Source: VXPW01 sp965115815 (GTDB taxonomy: Bacteria > Pseudomonadota > Alphaproteobacteria > TMED109). Taken from it: 64,000 nucleotides of DNA. Of the stretch, positions 1 through 9,632 are shown one piece after another. The notes under the pieces are model-generated. The model was not told where the DNA came from. It ran no database searches and saw nothing but the letters and a program-made list of their open reading frames with translations. The position numbers and the translations under genes were made by a program. The stretch is from positions 1,178,001 to 1,242,000 of the forward strand of contig OZ220465.1 in NCBI GenBank assembly GCA_965115815.1. The letters are read 5' to 3'. The first letter of the stretch is position 1; each line of letters opens with the position of its first letter.

Positions 1-2
1 GC

Positions 3-385
3 ATAGAGCAGCGCAGCATCGAAGTCTTCACCCCGCCCGCGAAGATGATCCACGATCCCCACGTCCAACCGATCTTCCGTGTCACCCGGCGCGTCGAATG
101 CACGAAATCCGGAAAACGGACCACCGAGCACGCCTACGGCAGGACCTCGGTCGAGGCCGACCGCGCCTCGCCGCAACCGCTACTCGCACGGAACCGCGGT
201 CCCTGGGGGTCGAACGCCCTCACCCCATCCGCGACCCCACCTTCCGCGAAGACGACTCCAGGCTCTGGGCCCGCAACGCGCCCGCAAACCACGCGATCCT
301 CAACACCCTCGCCCTTGCCGTCATCCTCCACAACCCGCGGCAGCTGCCCCAGCCCGCCCATTGCCCACAAATACCGTCTGACTAG
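3..385 (+). pseudogene. C-terminal remnant of an ISAs1-like transposase (frameshifted)
   Basis: The translation begins at the window edge in frame 3 with RSIEVF, then IFRVTRRVE and a KSGKRTTEHAYGRTS stretch. After a slip near 205-215 it continues in frame 2 as DPTFREDDSRLWARNAP and ends LNTLALAVILHN. ISAs1-family transposases end with this layout: an Arg-rich strand, a Thr/Glu-rich reading and an HWxIEN-xxxDVTFxEDxSRIRxGNAPxN block. The N-terminal half lies outside the window or is lost, and the reading frame is broken, so no product is expected. The family call is by motif only. Confidence 0.6.
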
Positions 386-610
386 CTCATGTGTTGCCGC
401 ACGGCGCTGTCGTCCCCGGCATCGACACGGTGGCCAAGCATCCACACCGTGAACGACAGTGCAGCTTGGCCATTCCAAGTGATTTCCACGCCGGGCGGGC
501 CGTCTTTGCTGCGGTTCAAGGATCCGCCCATCGTCGCCACGAGGCGGAAGGCCTGCCCGAGAGACCTCCGGCTGCGCCAAGATCCGCGACAGCTTCTTCC
601 TGCCTTGTGC
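382..610 (-). pseudogene. C-terminal scrap of an IS4/Tn5-type transposase
   Basis: The minus strand reads FRLVATMGGSLNRSKDGPPG followed by EITWNGQ. This matches the usual IS4/Tn5-like ending, a LVAxLGGxLxRxxDGxPGxxTLWxG block. Just upstream, in another frame, lies KLSRILAQPEVSRAG, so there is at least one frameshift. Nothing of the catalytic domain remains. It abuts the ISAs1-like remnant on the opposite strand, so the left edge of the window is a pile of dead elements. The four larger transposases of the window (29.3, 44.6, 53.2 and 54.4 kb) belong to the same broad superfamily. Confidence 0.45.
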
Positions 611-1070
611 TGAGGAAAGCGCGCTGGGAATTGAAACAAGGCCGTCCATGCGCCCGACCATGGCACGAAGGAATCAGCGAGTCGAGCGCGAAATGTGTCC
701 GATGGGCAGGCCCCAGCCCTTCCACAGCTTCGCCGACGCCCGCCACCCCGATGCCGACCAGGCGCAAGCAGGTCCTGCACGCCGTCACAAGACCCGGCTG
801 ACCGCGCTCACACCCCGACCGAAACCGCAAGCCTCCGAGCCGGGCTACCCAACCCGGCCGGCCTCTCGCTCGCCCCGGATCCGCCGAAGCGGACTCCTCG
901 CGCCCCGATCCGCGCCGCCACCGGGCAGCAGACGCCCGCACATCTCAAATCGCAGACTCGAACGCGTCGACCTGCGCCGCGATCAAGACTCCGATCGCAT
1001 CACAGCAACAAGCATGGGATCTCCTTGGCGCTACCCCGCTCGCGGGCGCGGTTCAGGGGCGGCTCGCGCC
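611..1070. other. No recognisable gene
   Basis: Open frames exist on both strands, but all are rich in Arg, Pro and Ala without a domain or a convincing start, as GC-rich noncoding DNA gives. I see no RNA gene or repeat. Confidence 0.5.
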
Positions 1071-1292
1071 ATGACCGGCCCGAAGATCGCCGTCCTGTTC
1101 CCCGGCCGGGAGGGGCGGCCCGTGGGCGAACTGCGCTACGGGACGGACGCCATCCGGCGGTTCAGCCTGTTCCGCTATGCGCCGTCCTGGCTCGAGAGCA
1201 GGGACGCCTTCGCGCTGGCCCCGGGCATGCCGCTGGAGGACCGGGACTTCCGCTGTTCGGGCCACGGCGCTTCGGGCCTACCCTTGGAGTGA
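1071..1292 (+). pseudogene. hipA N-terminal fragment
   Basis: From ATG 1071 the frame reads GPKIAVLFPGREGRPVGELR, then FSLFRYAPSWLESRDAFALA and PGMPLEDRDF. This is the N-terminal domain of HipA-type kinases: a short beta unit, then RFSY-xPxWLxxxxAFALSPxLPL. The frame stops at 1292 after about 73 codons, just where a HipA would continue with its DGWGR region and kinase domain. I do not find that domain in any frame up to 1500. No HipB-like repressor is visible upstream. It is therefore a truncated toxin gene, adjacent to the intact AbiE pair. Confidence 0.55.
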
Positions 1293-1506
1293 CCCTGCGT
1301 ACAAACCTTCCGATGACGCCCTGCAGGACAACCCGACGCGCGAGGATATCCAGGCGGCGGCCGTGCTGCTCGAGATGCAGGCCTGCTATGAATTGAACGA
1401 TGCGATCGGTTGCCTGGCCATGCTGGCTACCATGGACGGCGGCCGGGCGGCCGTCACTTGATTTGTCCGGAAGTATCCCTATATTTTGCTGCAAAGGAGC
1501 CCTCCG

Positions 1507-2115
1507 ATGTCCACTGCAGCAACCGTCCGGTCCGCCCTGGGACGAGTGCCGAAGGGCAAGCCCTTCACCGGCGCCCGTTTTTCGGGATACGGCAGCCCGG
1601 CCGCCGTCGGGCGGACCCTGTCGCGCTTGGCCGCGGCGGGCGAGATCCGGCGCGTCGCCCGCGGCGTGTATGTGCGGCCGAAATTCAGCCGCTATGTCGC
1701 CGGCGGCATGGCGATCGATGTTCGCGAGGTCGCCCGGACCGTTGCGCGCCGCCACGGCGAGACGCTCCAGGTCCACGGTTTCGAGGCCATAAGGCGGTTC
1801 GGGTTCAGCACCCAGATGCCGCTCTCGCCCGTGTACCATACCAGCGGAACGACCCGGACCCTTCATGTCGGGGCCGGATCCGTCCGGCTCCGCCACACCT
1901 CGAACCGGCGCCTGCTGCAATTCCCCGGCGAGCCGGCGGGTGTGGCTCTCTCCGCACTCTGGTATCTCGGGAAGGAGGAGGTCACGCCGGAGACGGTCGC
2001 CCGGATTGCGAAGGTTCTCCGCCCGGAGGACTTCGCAAAGCTGCGCACAGCCGCCATGCCCGCCTGGATGGCGGCGGCGTTCGATGCCTCTCCGACAGGA
2101 TCGTCCCATGGCTAG
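1507..2115 (+). CDS. abiEi: AbiEi-family antitoxin (type IV toxin-antitoxin)
   Basis: A 202-residue protein. The N-terminus (about residues 1-60, ALGRVPKGKPFTGARF then GRTLSRLAAAGEIRRVARGV) is the winged-helix part of AbiEi/DUF6088 antitoxins, which in the family binds the operon's own promoter. The rest (ALWYLGKEEVTPETVARIAK, FAKLRTAAMPAWM) fits the antitoxin C-terminal domain. AbiEi proteins neutralise AbiEii nucleotidyltransferase toxins and repress transcription. The start is ATG 1507, with AAAGGAG at 1493-1499. The stop overlaps the start of the toxin gene by 8 bases, the usual translational coupling of this pair. The region upstream (1300-1490) should hold the operator, but I could not pick out inverted repeats with confidence. 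Confidence 0.8.
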   Translation: MSTAATVRSALGRVPKGKPFTGARFSGYGSPAAVGRTLSRLAAAGEIRRVARGVYVRPKFSRYVAGGMAIDVREVARTVARRHGETLQVHGFEAIRRFGFSTQMPLSPVYHTSGTTRTLHVGAGSVRLRHTSNRRLLQFPGEPAGVALSALWYLGKEEVTPETVARIAKVLRPEDFAKLRTAAMPAWMAAAFDASPTGSSHG

Positions 2116-3151
2116 GCCGTTCCTTCCTCTCGCGGCCGGCGAACGCGCGGACATTCTGCAGGCCGTCAACACCAATTTCGGTCCGGACCCCGTCATTCTG
2201 GAGAAGGACATCTGGGTCTGCTGGGCGCTGCATACCCTCTTCACCATGCCCGGGGCCCATCCGATGGCCTTCCGGGGAGGAACCGCGCTTTCGAAGGTCT
2301 ATGGCGTCATCGACCGGTTTTCCGAAGACGTGGATGTCAGTTTCGATTACCGCGTCTTCAGCGACGGATTCGATCCTTTTGCCGAAGGCGTGAGCCGGAA
2401 CCGGATCAAGCGGTTGAGCGAACAACTCAGGGCCCGGGTCGCAGACTATATCCGCGATGTCGTGGCGCCCTTCGTCGACGAAGCGGCGCAACGGCTCGAC
2501 ATGGACGGCCGGCACGACATACGGATCAGCGAGGATGGCGAGAGCCTGCTTTTCGTTTATCCGTCCGCGGTCGGTGGCGCCAGCGGTTACTTCAGCAACG
2601 AGGTGCTGCTGGAATTCGGCGGCCGCAATGTTATCTCGCCGAACGAGCGACGCCCGGTCGCGGCCGATATTGCCGGCTTTACCCAAGACCTGGAGTTTCC
2701 TTCAGCGACTGTGACCGTCCTCAACCCGAAGCGCACATTCTGGGAAAAGGCGACCTTGGCCCATGTGGCCTGCCACCGCCGCCGTCTCGCGGGACGCCTT
2801 TCCCGCCACTGGTTCGACCTGGCCTGCCTCGCCGACCACGAGATTGGCAGGGCGGCGCTCGACGACCGCGCGCTGCTGGGAGAAGTGGTCAAACACAAGA
2901 AGATGTTCTTTCATTATGGCGGCGTCAGTTACGACCGCTGTCTGGAGGGCGAATTGCGGCTCGTGCCGGACGAAGACCAGCTCCCGGACCTGAAGGCCGA
3001 CTATGAGGCGATGTGCGACGCTGACGCTATCCGGGGCGACGTCCTGGAGTTCGATGCGCTGATGGAACGTATTCGGCTTCTCGAAGCGAATGTGAACGGT
3101 CGCGGTCTGAGCGACGATCTGCCGGAGTCGTCCCCGTTCCGGCACACATGA
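2108..3151 (+). CDS. abiEii: AbiEii-family nucleotidyltransferase toxin
   Basis: A 347-residue protein starting at ATG 2108 inside the end of the antitoxin gene. Key family motifs are present: EKDIW at residues 32-36, FRGGTALSK at about 55-63 and RFSEDVDVSF at about 70-79. These are the GS-type and DxD-type signatures of AbiEii/MNT-like nucleotidyltransferases. Further on come FWEKATLAHVACHR and SRHWFDLACL, the helical part that follows the catalytic core. Family members such as AbiEii and MenT transfer nucleotides, in studied cases onto tRNA, and act as bacteriostatic or abortive-infection toxins. The gene looks complete, so with abiEi this is an intact type IV module. The substrate cannot be read from sequence. 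Confidence 0.82.
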   Translation: MARPFLPLAAGERADILQAVNTNFGPDPVILEKDIWVCWALHTLFTMPGAHPMAFRGGTALSKVYGVIDRFSEDVDVSFDYRVFSDGFDPFAEGVSRNRIKRLSEQLRARVADYIRDVVAPFVDEAAQRLDMDGRHDIRISEDGESLLFVYPSAVGGASGYFSNEVLLEFGGRNVISPNERRPVAADIAGFTQDLEFPSATVTVLNPKRTFWEKATLAHVACHRRRLAGRLSRHWFDLACLADHEIGRAALDDRALLGEVVKHKKMFFHYGGVSYDRCLEGELRLVPDEDQLPDLKADYEAMCDADAIRGDVLEFDALMERIRLLEANVNGRGLSDDLPESSPFRHT

Positions 3152-3473
3152 CGATAGTGTCTCGGCGCCGATTGACGACAGGAACGACTGTGGCGAACGC
3201 AATAGCGCCACACTTCGAGGAGGCCTGAGGGACCATTTGTCGAGCAACGGATCAATGCGGAGCGGAGCGTCGGTCCAGGCAAGCACCCACTCCATCCGTA
3301 CCCTCCGGGGTGGGCGCCTGTAGCTTCATACCCGCCGGGTCATGCGAACTGTGGACGTCGGACCGTCGCCAGCCGCCCGGAATGGGGCTCGATCAGGACG
3401 CCACAGCGGACCCGAAGCACTAAACTGACACGGTCCATGAAGCTTTGGATCGTGTCGTCCGGGTCTTTTAATT
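3152..3473. other. Intergenic, no gene seen
   Basis: No open frame with a domain. Near 3418-3440 the sequence CACTAAACTGACACGGTCC resembles a transposon terminus, but I cannot pair it with a second end. Confidence 0.4.
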
Positions 3474-3481
3474 CCCCATAT

Positions 3482-3650
3482 GTATCTACTCACCCCCCTA
3501 CTAATGACGAATCGTTTTTCCTGACGGGTTCGGATCCGGCATTTTCCCTTGTCCCTTTAACTCGCTCGCGACCGATGACCGGAGGTGCGTGTTCCGGCTG
3601 ACAAGAAGCGGGTCGATCTTCGTCATCAGTAGGGGGGGGTGAGTAGATAC
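3482..3650. mobile_element. MITE family 1, copy 1 (169 bp, 8-bp target duplication)
   Basis: The element begins GTATCTACTCACCCCCC and ends in the inverted form, with terminal inverted repeats of about 30 bp. CCCCATAT is directly repeated on both sides (3474-3481 and 3651-3658), so both ends are exact. It carries no gene. A second copy lies at 15652-15818, and longer related ends lie at 40729 and 47565. Presumably it is mobilised by a transposase that makes 8-bp duplications; none in the window is an obvious match. Confidence 0.85.
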
Positions 3651-3664
3651 CCCCATATAATAAA

Positions 3665-3819
3665 AGGGGGCTTATACGCCAAACTAGCCAGAATCTGTTC
3701 AAATTCTTGAATATGTATCGTTTTTAGTTCCCTTCCTTCGCAATGTCGGGCTTGGGTGTTTAACCTGAGAAAAACGGCACAAGCCGACAAACTTGGCTAG
3801 TTTGGCGTATAAGCCCCCT
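3665..3819. repeat. 155-bp element with perfect 26-bp inverted ends
   Basis: Positions 3665-3690 and 3794-3819 are perfect 26-base inverted repeats around an AT-richer core of about 100 bp. It starts 7 bases after the target duplication of the neighbouring MITE. No clear target duplication is visible, so it could be another small non-autonomous element or a large hairpin of a decayed one. No coding potential. Confidence 0.65.
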
Positions 3820-4503
3820 CCCGAGCGCCCCAAGTCGGGCGCATCGTGACCGCCCGCAGAGCAACGCACGAACCCGGAACCGGCGGCGCCGCCACGAGCG
3901 GCACCCTGCCCCATCGAGAACGGGATGGCCGGCCCCGACTTCAGTTCAACCCGCTCGACGGGTGGACGGGAAATTCGTTCTGCGTTCTTTCCGAACCTCC
4001 GCACACGGGATCCCGGCCGGATGAAGGCCGGTCGGTCGGTTGAAGGCCGGTTGCGGGCAATCCGGTCCGGGGGTGCCGTGGCGGGTGCCGGGTCTTTCAA
4101 CTGGACACGGTTAACTCTTCGCTCATGAGGGGCCGTACATCGTGGCCCATGAGGATCGGCTTTCGACCTCTGTGTGCGACGACGGTGGATGGGCTGAAGG
4201 CGGTGTCGGCGGCCGAGGGCAGCACGCGCTCGTCCTTGGCGCGGGGATGGTGCGAGCGCGAGGACTGACGCAACGCGAAGGGCGCCCTGTGCCGGGCCTC
4301 GGCGCGCCCGGCCTTGCCGGGTCTTGCCTTGTCGCTCGACCTTGTCCTTCCTGCACCCAAGCCTCATGAATGCAGAGTCGACCATGTCCGGTTGAAAGGT
4401 GCCGGGTAGGGGGATCCGGTTGCCGGCGGCGAACTGGCGGAACGGTCGAGCGGCCGGTACCATCCGGCGCAGTGGCGAGCGGCCGATCCGCTGCCGGGTC
4501 CGC
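3820..4503. other. Intergenic, no recognisable gene
   Basis: Several overlapping frames are open on both strands, but none shows a motif or a plausible start. The upstream region of the amidase gene lies at the right end, with its ribosome-binding site at 4504-4508. Confidence 0.4.
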
Positions 4504-4516
4504 AGGAGACTTCGCC

Positions 4517-5977
4517 TTGGCTGTCAGCGCACGCCTGCCGGATGGAGGGTCGCCGGCCGACGCCGGGCTGTACTTTGCCACGGCCACGGAGCTACTCGCA
4601 GGGTACGAGCGGAAGGCGGCATCGCCGGTGGAGGTCGCCCGCGCGATCCTGGCCCGAATCGAGCGGCTGAATCCGACGCTGAACTGCTTCGTCTTCGTCG
4701 AGCCCGAACACGTCCTGCGCGATGCCCGGGCGGCGGAAGCACGCTGGTTTCGGGGGGCGCCGCGAGGATCCCTGGACGGCGTGCCGGTTTCGGTCAAGGA
4801 TCTGCTGCTGACCCGGGGGTGGCCGACGCGCAAGGGCTCGCTCACGGTGCCGGCGGACGGACCTTGGGAGGACGACGCACCGGCGGTGGCCCGCCTGCGC
4901 GAGCATGGTGCCGTGCTGCTCGGGAAGACCTCCACTCCCGAATACGGGCACAAGGGTACGACCTCGAGCAGCCTCTGCGGCATCACCCGCAATCCCTGGA
5001 ACCCCGACGTCACTCCAGGCGGTTCTTCGGGCGGGGCGGGCGCTGCAGTTGCGGGCGGGATGGGGCCGCTCGCGCTGGGCACGGACGGCGGCGGGTCGGT
5101 CCGCATCCCTTCGAGTTTTACCGGGCTGTTCGGTCACAAGCCGTCGTTCGGGCGGGTTCCGGCCTGGCCGCTCTCGCTGTTCGGTACGGTGGCGAACGTG
5201 GGCCCGATGTCCCGGACCGTGGCCGACGGCGCGCTGCTCTACGAAGTGATCACGCAGCCGGACCACCGCGATTTTCATGCCCTTCCGCCCCACGGCACGG
5301 ACTACCGCGCCGCGGCCGCCGCCGGCGCAAGCGGGCTTCGGGTCGGCTATACCCCGGATTTTGGTCTGCGGCATGCGATCGGGGATCAGCGCATCGATCC
5401 TGCGGTCGCCGACGTCACCCGGGAGGCCGCCGATGCACTGCGGCGGGCCGGAGCCGACGTACGGGAGATCCGGCTCGAATGGCCCTGTGATCCGGTGCGC
5501 ATCTTCCGCCTGATCTGGACGATGGGAGCAGCGCGGCTGGCGGCGGAACTGGATCCCCGGGACTACGAGCTTCTCGACCCCGACCTGCAGGCCTTCTGTG
5601 CCGCGGGAAAACCCTGCGGCTTGGCCGAGGCGCGGGAGGCACAGGACGGGCGCGTGCAGCTGTGGTCCTGGCTGTCCGACCGATTCCGCACGGAGCCGTT
5701 CGACGTGTTGCTGGGCCCGACCATGCCGGTGCTTCCGTTCCGGGCGGGACAGGGTTGCCCGGACGGCTGGGAGAGCAATCCCTTTGCCTGGGTTCCGTTC
5801 ACGCCGGTATTCAATCTGACCCGCCATCCGGCGGCTTCCGTGAACGCGGGCTTTGCGCAGGGACTTCCCGTGGGCGTGCAGCTGGTCGGGCCCTGGTACC
5901 GGGACGAGATCGTGTTTCAGGCGGCTGGGGCGTTGGAGCGGGAACTCGGACTGACGGACCGGCACCCGACGCTCTGA
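4517..5977 (+). CDS. Amidase-signature family hydrolase
   Basis: About 486 residues. The amidase-signature triad is visible: Lys94 in VSVKD, the cis-Ser in PGGSSGG (170-171) and the nucleophile Ser194 in TDGGGSVRIPSS. The N-terminal YFATATELLAGY and SPVEVARAILARIERLNPTLN are typical of the family. Family enzymes hydrolyse amides or related C-N bonds; the substrate cannot be told from sequence. The start is chosen at TTG 4517 because AGGAG at 4504-4508 stands 8 bases before it and the family consensus begins just after. An in-frame ATG at 4370 would add 49 Arg/Gly-rich residues without family resemblance. The neighbouring reductase gene converges on it, ending 11 bases away. Confidence 0.85.
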   Translation: MAVSARLPDGGSPADAGLYFATATELLAGYERKAASPVEVARAILARIERLNPTLNCFVFVEPEHVLRDARAAEARWFRGAPRGSLDGVPVSVKDLLLTRGWPTRKGSLTVPADGPWEDDAPAVARLREHGAVLLGKTSTPEYGHKGTTSSSLCGITRNPWNPDVTPGGSSGGAGAAVAGGMGPLALGTDGGGSVRIPSSFTGLFGHKPSFGRVPAWPLSLFGTVANVGPMSRTVADGALLYEVITQPDHRDFHALPPHGTDYRAAAAAGASGLRVGYTPDFGLRHAIGDQRIDPAVADVTREAADALRRAGADVREIRLEWPCDPVRIFRLIWTMGAARLAAELDPRDYELLDPDLQAFCAAGKPCGLAEAREAQDGRVQLWSWLSDRFRTEPFDVLLGPTMPVLPFRAGQGCPDGWESNPFAWVPFTPVFNLTRHPAASVNAGFAQGLPVGVQLVGPWYRDEIVFQAAGALERELGLTDRHPTL

Positions 5978-5987
5978 ACGCGCCGGC

Positions 5988-6983
5988 TCAGCCGCCGGGC
6001 ATCCGCACCACCGTGCGCCCGGTGACGGCACCTTCCAGGATGGCATCGAGCGAGCCGGAAAGGTCGTCGAACGCGATCTCGGTGGTCATCGCGTCGAGAT
6101 CGGCCGGCCGGAGTTCTCCCGCCATCCGGGCCCACACGTCGATCCGCTCGCGCATCGGGCACAGCACGGAATCGATTCCGAGCAGCGAGACGCCGCGCAG
6201 GATGAACGGGAAGACGGTGGACTCGAGGCCCGGCCCGCCGGTCAGGCCCGTGACCGCGCACACGCCACGGTAGGCCATGGTGGACAGGGTCCACGCGAGA
6301 ATGCGTCCGCCCACCTGATCGACGGCTCCCGACCACCGGGCCTTGCCGATCGGGCGCGGTTCCTCGCTCACCTCCTCCCGGCTCAGGATGGCGCTCGCAC
6401 CGAGACCGGTCAGGAACGGGGTGGCGTCCGCCTTGCCGGTCGCGGCCGCGACGCGGTATCCGAGGTTGGAGAGCATCGCGACCGCCATGCTTCCGACGCC
6501 GCCCGAAGCCCCGGTCACCAGCACCTCTCCCCGGTCCGGAACCAAGCCGTTGCGCTCCATCTGCCGCACGGCCAGGGCCGCCGTGAAGCCCGCCGTGCCG
6601 AAGGTCATGCAGTCGCGGAGACCGAGTCCGTCCGGACGAGGGAAGAGCCAGTCGCCGGGCACGCAGCACCGTTCGGCGAAACCGCCGTCGTGACCGACCC
6701 CGAAGTCGTAGCCGGTGCACACCACCTCGTCGCCTTCGCGGAACCTCCGATCCCGGGAGGCAGCGACCACGCCGGCCATGTCCACGCCGGGCACCCGCGG
6801 CCACGCCCGCACCACACCGCCTCGCGGCAGTGTGGCCAGTCCGTCCTTGTAGTTGACGCAGCTCCAGACGATCCGCACCGCGACTTCGCCTTCCTGCGGC
6901 TCCGGCGCCGGCCGCTCTTCGAATTGCCGTCGGGTGGTTCCGTTGTCCTTGTGGACGACGAAGGCGCGGTAGGTCGCGGTCAT
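5988..6983 (-). CDS. acuI: AcuI/YhdH-type NADPH quinone or acryloyl-CoA reductase
   Basis: A 331-residue medium-chain dehydrogenase/reductase without zinc ligands. It starts TATYRAFVVHKDNG, has SCVNYKDGLATL (the SxNYKD signature of the YhdH/AcuI subgroup), the nucleotide-binding VTGASGGVGSMAV and DQVGG. The AcuI/YhdH subgroup reduces acryloyl-CoA or related enones with NADPH, a step in dimethylsulfoniopropionate and 3-hydroxypropionate metabolism and in acrylate detoxification. Its real substrate here is open. Start ATG 6983. It converges with the amidase gene, and chaC lies upstream on the same strand 193 bases away, so co-transcription is possible. Confidence 0.78.
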   Translation of the reverse strand: MTATYRAFVVHKDNGTTRRQFEERPAPEPQEGEVAVRIVWSCVNYKDGLATLPRGGVVRAWPRVPGVDMAGVVAASRDRRFREGDEVVCTGYDFGVGHDGGFAERCCVPGDWLFPRPDGLGLRDCMTFGTAGFTAALAVRQMERNGLVPDRGEVLVTGASGGVGSMAVAMLSNLGYRVAAATGKADATPFLTGLGASAILSREEVSEEPRPIGKARWSGAVDQVGGRILAWTLSTMAYRGVCAVTGLTGGPGLESTVFPFILRGVSLLGIDSVLCPMRERIDVWARMAGELRPADLDAMTTEIAFDDLSGSLDAILEGAVTGRTVVRMPGG

Positions 6984-7176
6984 GGATGGTCCTCGTGCGG
7001 GTGCGGGTGGCGGAAAGTCCACGCGCAGGGTCCGGGGTGCCGGCCGCTGTCGGTCCGCCGGCGGACGGTCGTGTCGGGCGGCATGTATACCGCATGCCGC
7101 GATCGCGGGATCCGGCGATGCGGGGAGTCTGCAGCCCCGGGCTCCGCGGGTCCGGCCCCGGACGGCCCCCGCCTGT

Positions 7177-7779
7177 TCACGGCCCGACGGAGTCGGCAGT
7201 ATGCGGCGGGTCGGTGTGATTCGCTGCAGGCGGGAGGGATCCTGTCTTGCGGAGCCGGTCGGCGAGTTCGAAGACATGGGAATCGTCGATGCCGAAGCGG
7301 CGGAGTGCGGCGGCCAGCCTGCGGACGTAGTCGACGTTGGTGCCGCTGGGACCGTCAGCCCGGGCAATCTGCGCGGCCATTTCCTCAAGGGGAGCCGGTC
7401 CAAGAAACGCGGGGTTGTCGGCGGGAGCCACGTAGGCGGTCCCGGCATCGACTCCGCCGCCGCGAAACTCGAGCCGCATGCCGTGCCGCCGGTACCCGTT
7501 CCGTTCCCGATCATCGAGCCGGTCGAGAATGGCTGTGGCCGTGTCTCGCCGGAGGCAGTAGGCCACGCCCTCGCAGGCGTCGCTGGATTGCGGAATCAGG
7601 GTCACCACGCGGCCCGGCGCATCGGGCCGTCCCCGATGATCGTGCGATCCCTGCCAGAATCGTCGGACCCAGCCCCGGACCTGCGCCACCCGCCGTTCGG
7701 TGAACGGCAGGTCGGGACGCCAGATCAGCGACCCGTAGCCGAAGATCCAGATTCGGTCGGGTTTCCCGTCTGCGGTCAT
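7177..7779 (-). CDS. chaC: ChaC-type gamma-glutamylcyclotransferase
   Basis: A 200-residue protein with the defining GYGSLIWRPD (from about residue 14), RVAQVRGWVRRFWQGS, a GVAYCL strand and LDDRERNGYRR, which holds the likely catalytic Glu. ChaC enzymes cleave glutathione to 5-oxoproline and Cys-Gly in the cytoplasm. Start ATG 7779, with AGGAG-like bases just before it. The frame stays open far upstream, but that part belongs to a decayed IS3 element, so the ATG next to the conserved WIFGYGSL is preferred. The C-terminus ends in a short Pro-rich tail. Confidence 0.85.
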   Translation of the reverse strand: MTADGKPDRIWIFGYGSLIWRPDLPFTERRVAQVRGWVRRFWQGSHDHRGRPDAPGRVVTLIPQSSDACEGVAYCLRRDTATAILDRLDDRERNGYRRHGMRLEFRGGGVDAGTAYVAPADNPAFLGPAPLEEMAAQIARADGPSGTNVDYVRRLAAALRRFGIDDSHVFELADRLRKTGSLPPAANHTDPPHTADSVGP

Positions 7780-8340
7780 TCCGGAGGCTCCTGAACGTCG
7801 TGAACCTCGTGCGCGACCGGCATGCCCGAAGCGCCGAGAGACCGGCACGCGTTGAAAGTCCGGTACCCCGGTGTGCCGGCCGCCCCCGCGCGAACATAGC
7901 AACGCCCCGTCTTCGGACGGTGCGGTTGCGACCGGGGATGCGACGACGGCGGTGCAGGCGTGGCCGTCGCGGCGGCCTCGTGCTGACATCGCGGACGCGC
8001 ATGGAACGGTCTTGCGGACGGGGCCGCCGGCATGACAAGCATCGCGGCCTGCCGTTTCGACGGTGGGCTCGACGCCGGCCATGACGCGCCCGTCGACGAG
8101 GACGGCCTCCCCGGCCCGGTCGAGGTGGTTCGCGAGGGCGAGGCCCGGTGGACGGCAGGGTGCAAGCGCGACCTGGACGAGAACGGGACTGCGAACCAGT
8201 GGTTGACCGAGGCTGGCGCCGTCTGCGCCGCCGACTGCAAGCTGAGTGCCCATCGGTATCGCCCGCTGCGCCGTGCGACGGTTGAGCACCGCGATCCCCC
8301 GGAAGTAGCGGAGGAACTGCGCGGCATTGCGACACAGGTC
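7780..8340. other. No recognisable gene between chaC and the IS3 remnant
   Basis: Both strands carry open frames through this stretch. None shows a domain, and the minus frame is simply the upstream extension of chaC. It may be decayed DNA from the adjacent element or an older gene. Confidence 0.4.
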
Positions 8341-8349
8341 CTCGGGGAG

Positions 8350-9240
8350 ATCGATCAACGATCCGAGACGGTGCAAGGGGCTTTGGCCTGCCCCCATCGA
8401 CTGGTCCAGTGGGAATGTTCGTGCATGGGCGGCTTCTCCGCCAGGCTGGCCGACCAGCCTGACATGATCGTTTCCGGGGCTGGGGGTCGGGATCCCAAGC
8501 TGCGGTGCGGACGCACGGCGTGGTCGGGACGCCGCCAGGATTCGATGAGCACCCGTGCCTCCTTCCGGGTGGGGAAGATCTCTCCGTTCCGAAGTTCGTC
8601 TTGCAGCCGTGCGTGGAACCTCTCGATGAATCCGTTCTCCCGAGGGGGATCCCGGCTGGAGGAAGGCGGTTCGGGCGCCGACCGCAGAGATCCATCGCCG
8701 CACGGCTTCGGCCTCGAACTCCGGGCCGGGGTCGGACCGAACAGGGCCGGGGACGCCGCGCAGAAGGAACCGATCGGTCCGCAACCCGGCGCTTTCCGTC
8801 GGCCCGGCCGTGCGGAACCCGGCGCGGGGTCGAGCGGTGCGGCCCCAGGACCCGGCCGGCCCGCCTTTCCGACATCCCGGAGCCGCTCACGGACAGGATC
8901 GATGCAGGGGCGACGACGTGAGGGACTCGGAAGGTTCCCCGGACGGCCTCCCGGAGAATCTGGGGGTCCAGCGCCCGGTCGGAGACCGCCCGGCGCAGCC
9001 GTTCGTTCTCCTTCTCCAGACCCTTCAAGCCGGCGCCATGGATCGCCGTTCCTCCCGGCCCACTCCTAGCGCCACCGGGAGAATGGGATCTCGCGGATCC
9101 CGACCCGCCGGATCGCGTCCGCCATCGACCGGCCGTGGCCGTGCTACACCTCCACCCGCCGAAGCTGGCGGACCGTCGGTTCCGGCTGGCAGCGCGCTCT
9201 TGCCAGGGCTGGCCCTCCTCTCCTGAACCTGAGGGTGGCC
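8350..9240 (-). pseudogene. Decayed IS3-family element (orfA and orfB remnants)
   Basis: Read on the minus strand from 9160 down, three frames together give an IS3 element. The orfA helix-turn-helix is seen as MADAIRRVGIREIPFSRWR, broken by in-frame stops. The leucine-zipper junction LKGLEKENERLRRAVSD lies around 9040-8960. The end of the integrase core is RSDPGPEFEAEAVRRWISAV with GARTAFLQPGSP (around 8740-8660), then LIESWRRPDHAVRPHRSLGS at about 8500. Several frameshifts and an internal loss make it non-functional. It lies directly upstream of chaC and may have displaced that gene's original promoter region. Confidence 0.7.
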
Positions 9241-9632
9241 AGTTGGGGGGGCAGGCCACCATCCGGTAGGGAATCGGTGCCCGGGCCGGAGCAACCTCCC
9301 GGCTCCAGGTTTCTGGTCGCACGAATTCGCGCACGGACGTGAGGGGCGGGTCTCGTCCGCCCGCCCGAAACAGGCGAACGGCCGCCCCCGGATCCTCAGT
9401 CACGCGGTGAAGGGCACCGGACCTTTGCCGACGACCGCCGGAGGCTCTGTGGTTCGGATCGATGCCGTCGGCGGTCCGGGCCGCGCCCGCCGCCAGGTTC
9501 GTGCATGCTGCGCAAACTAGGCAGGCCGGCGGGTGACTGCCTGCAGATTCGCAGAGTGTGCCCGGTACCCTACTATTGGACTAGGGAGATACCGTCTCGC
9601 GACGGTGCACCAACGCAGCGGGAGGTCGAGGA

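Noticed and set aside
4370..4516. N-terminal extension of the amidase from ATG 4370
   Set aside because: The added residues are Arg/Gly/Cys-rich with no family resemblance, while TTG 4517 has a well-spaced AGGAG.
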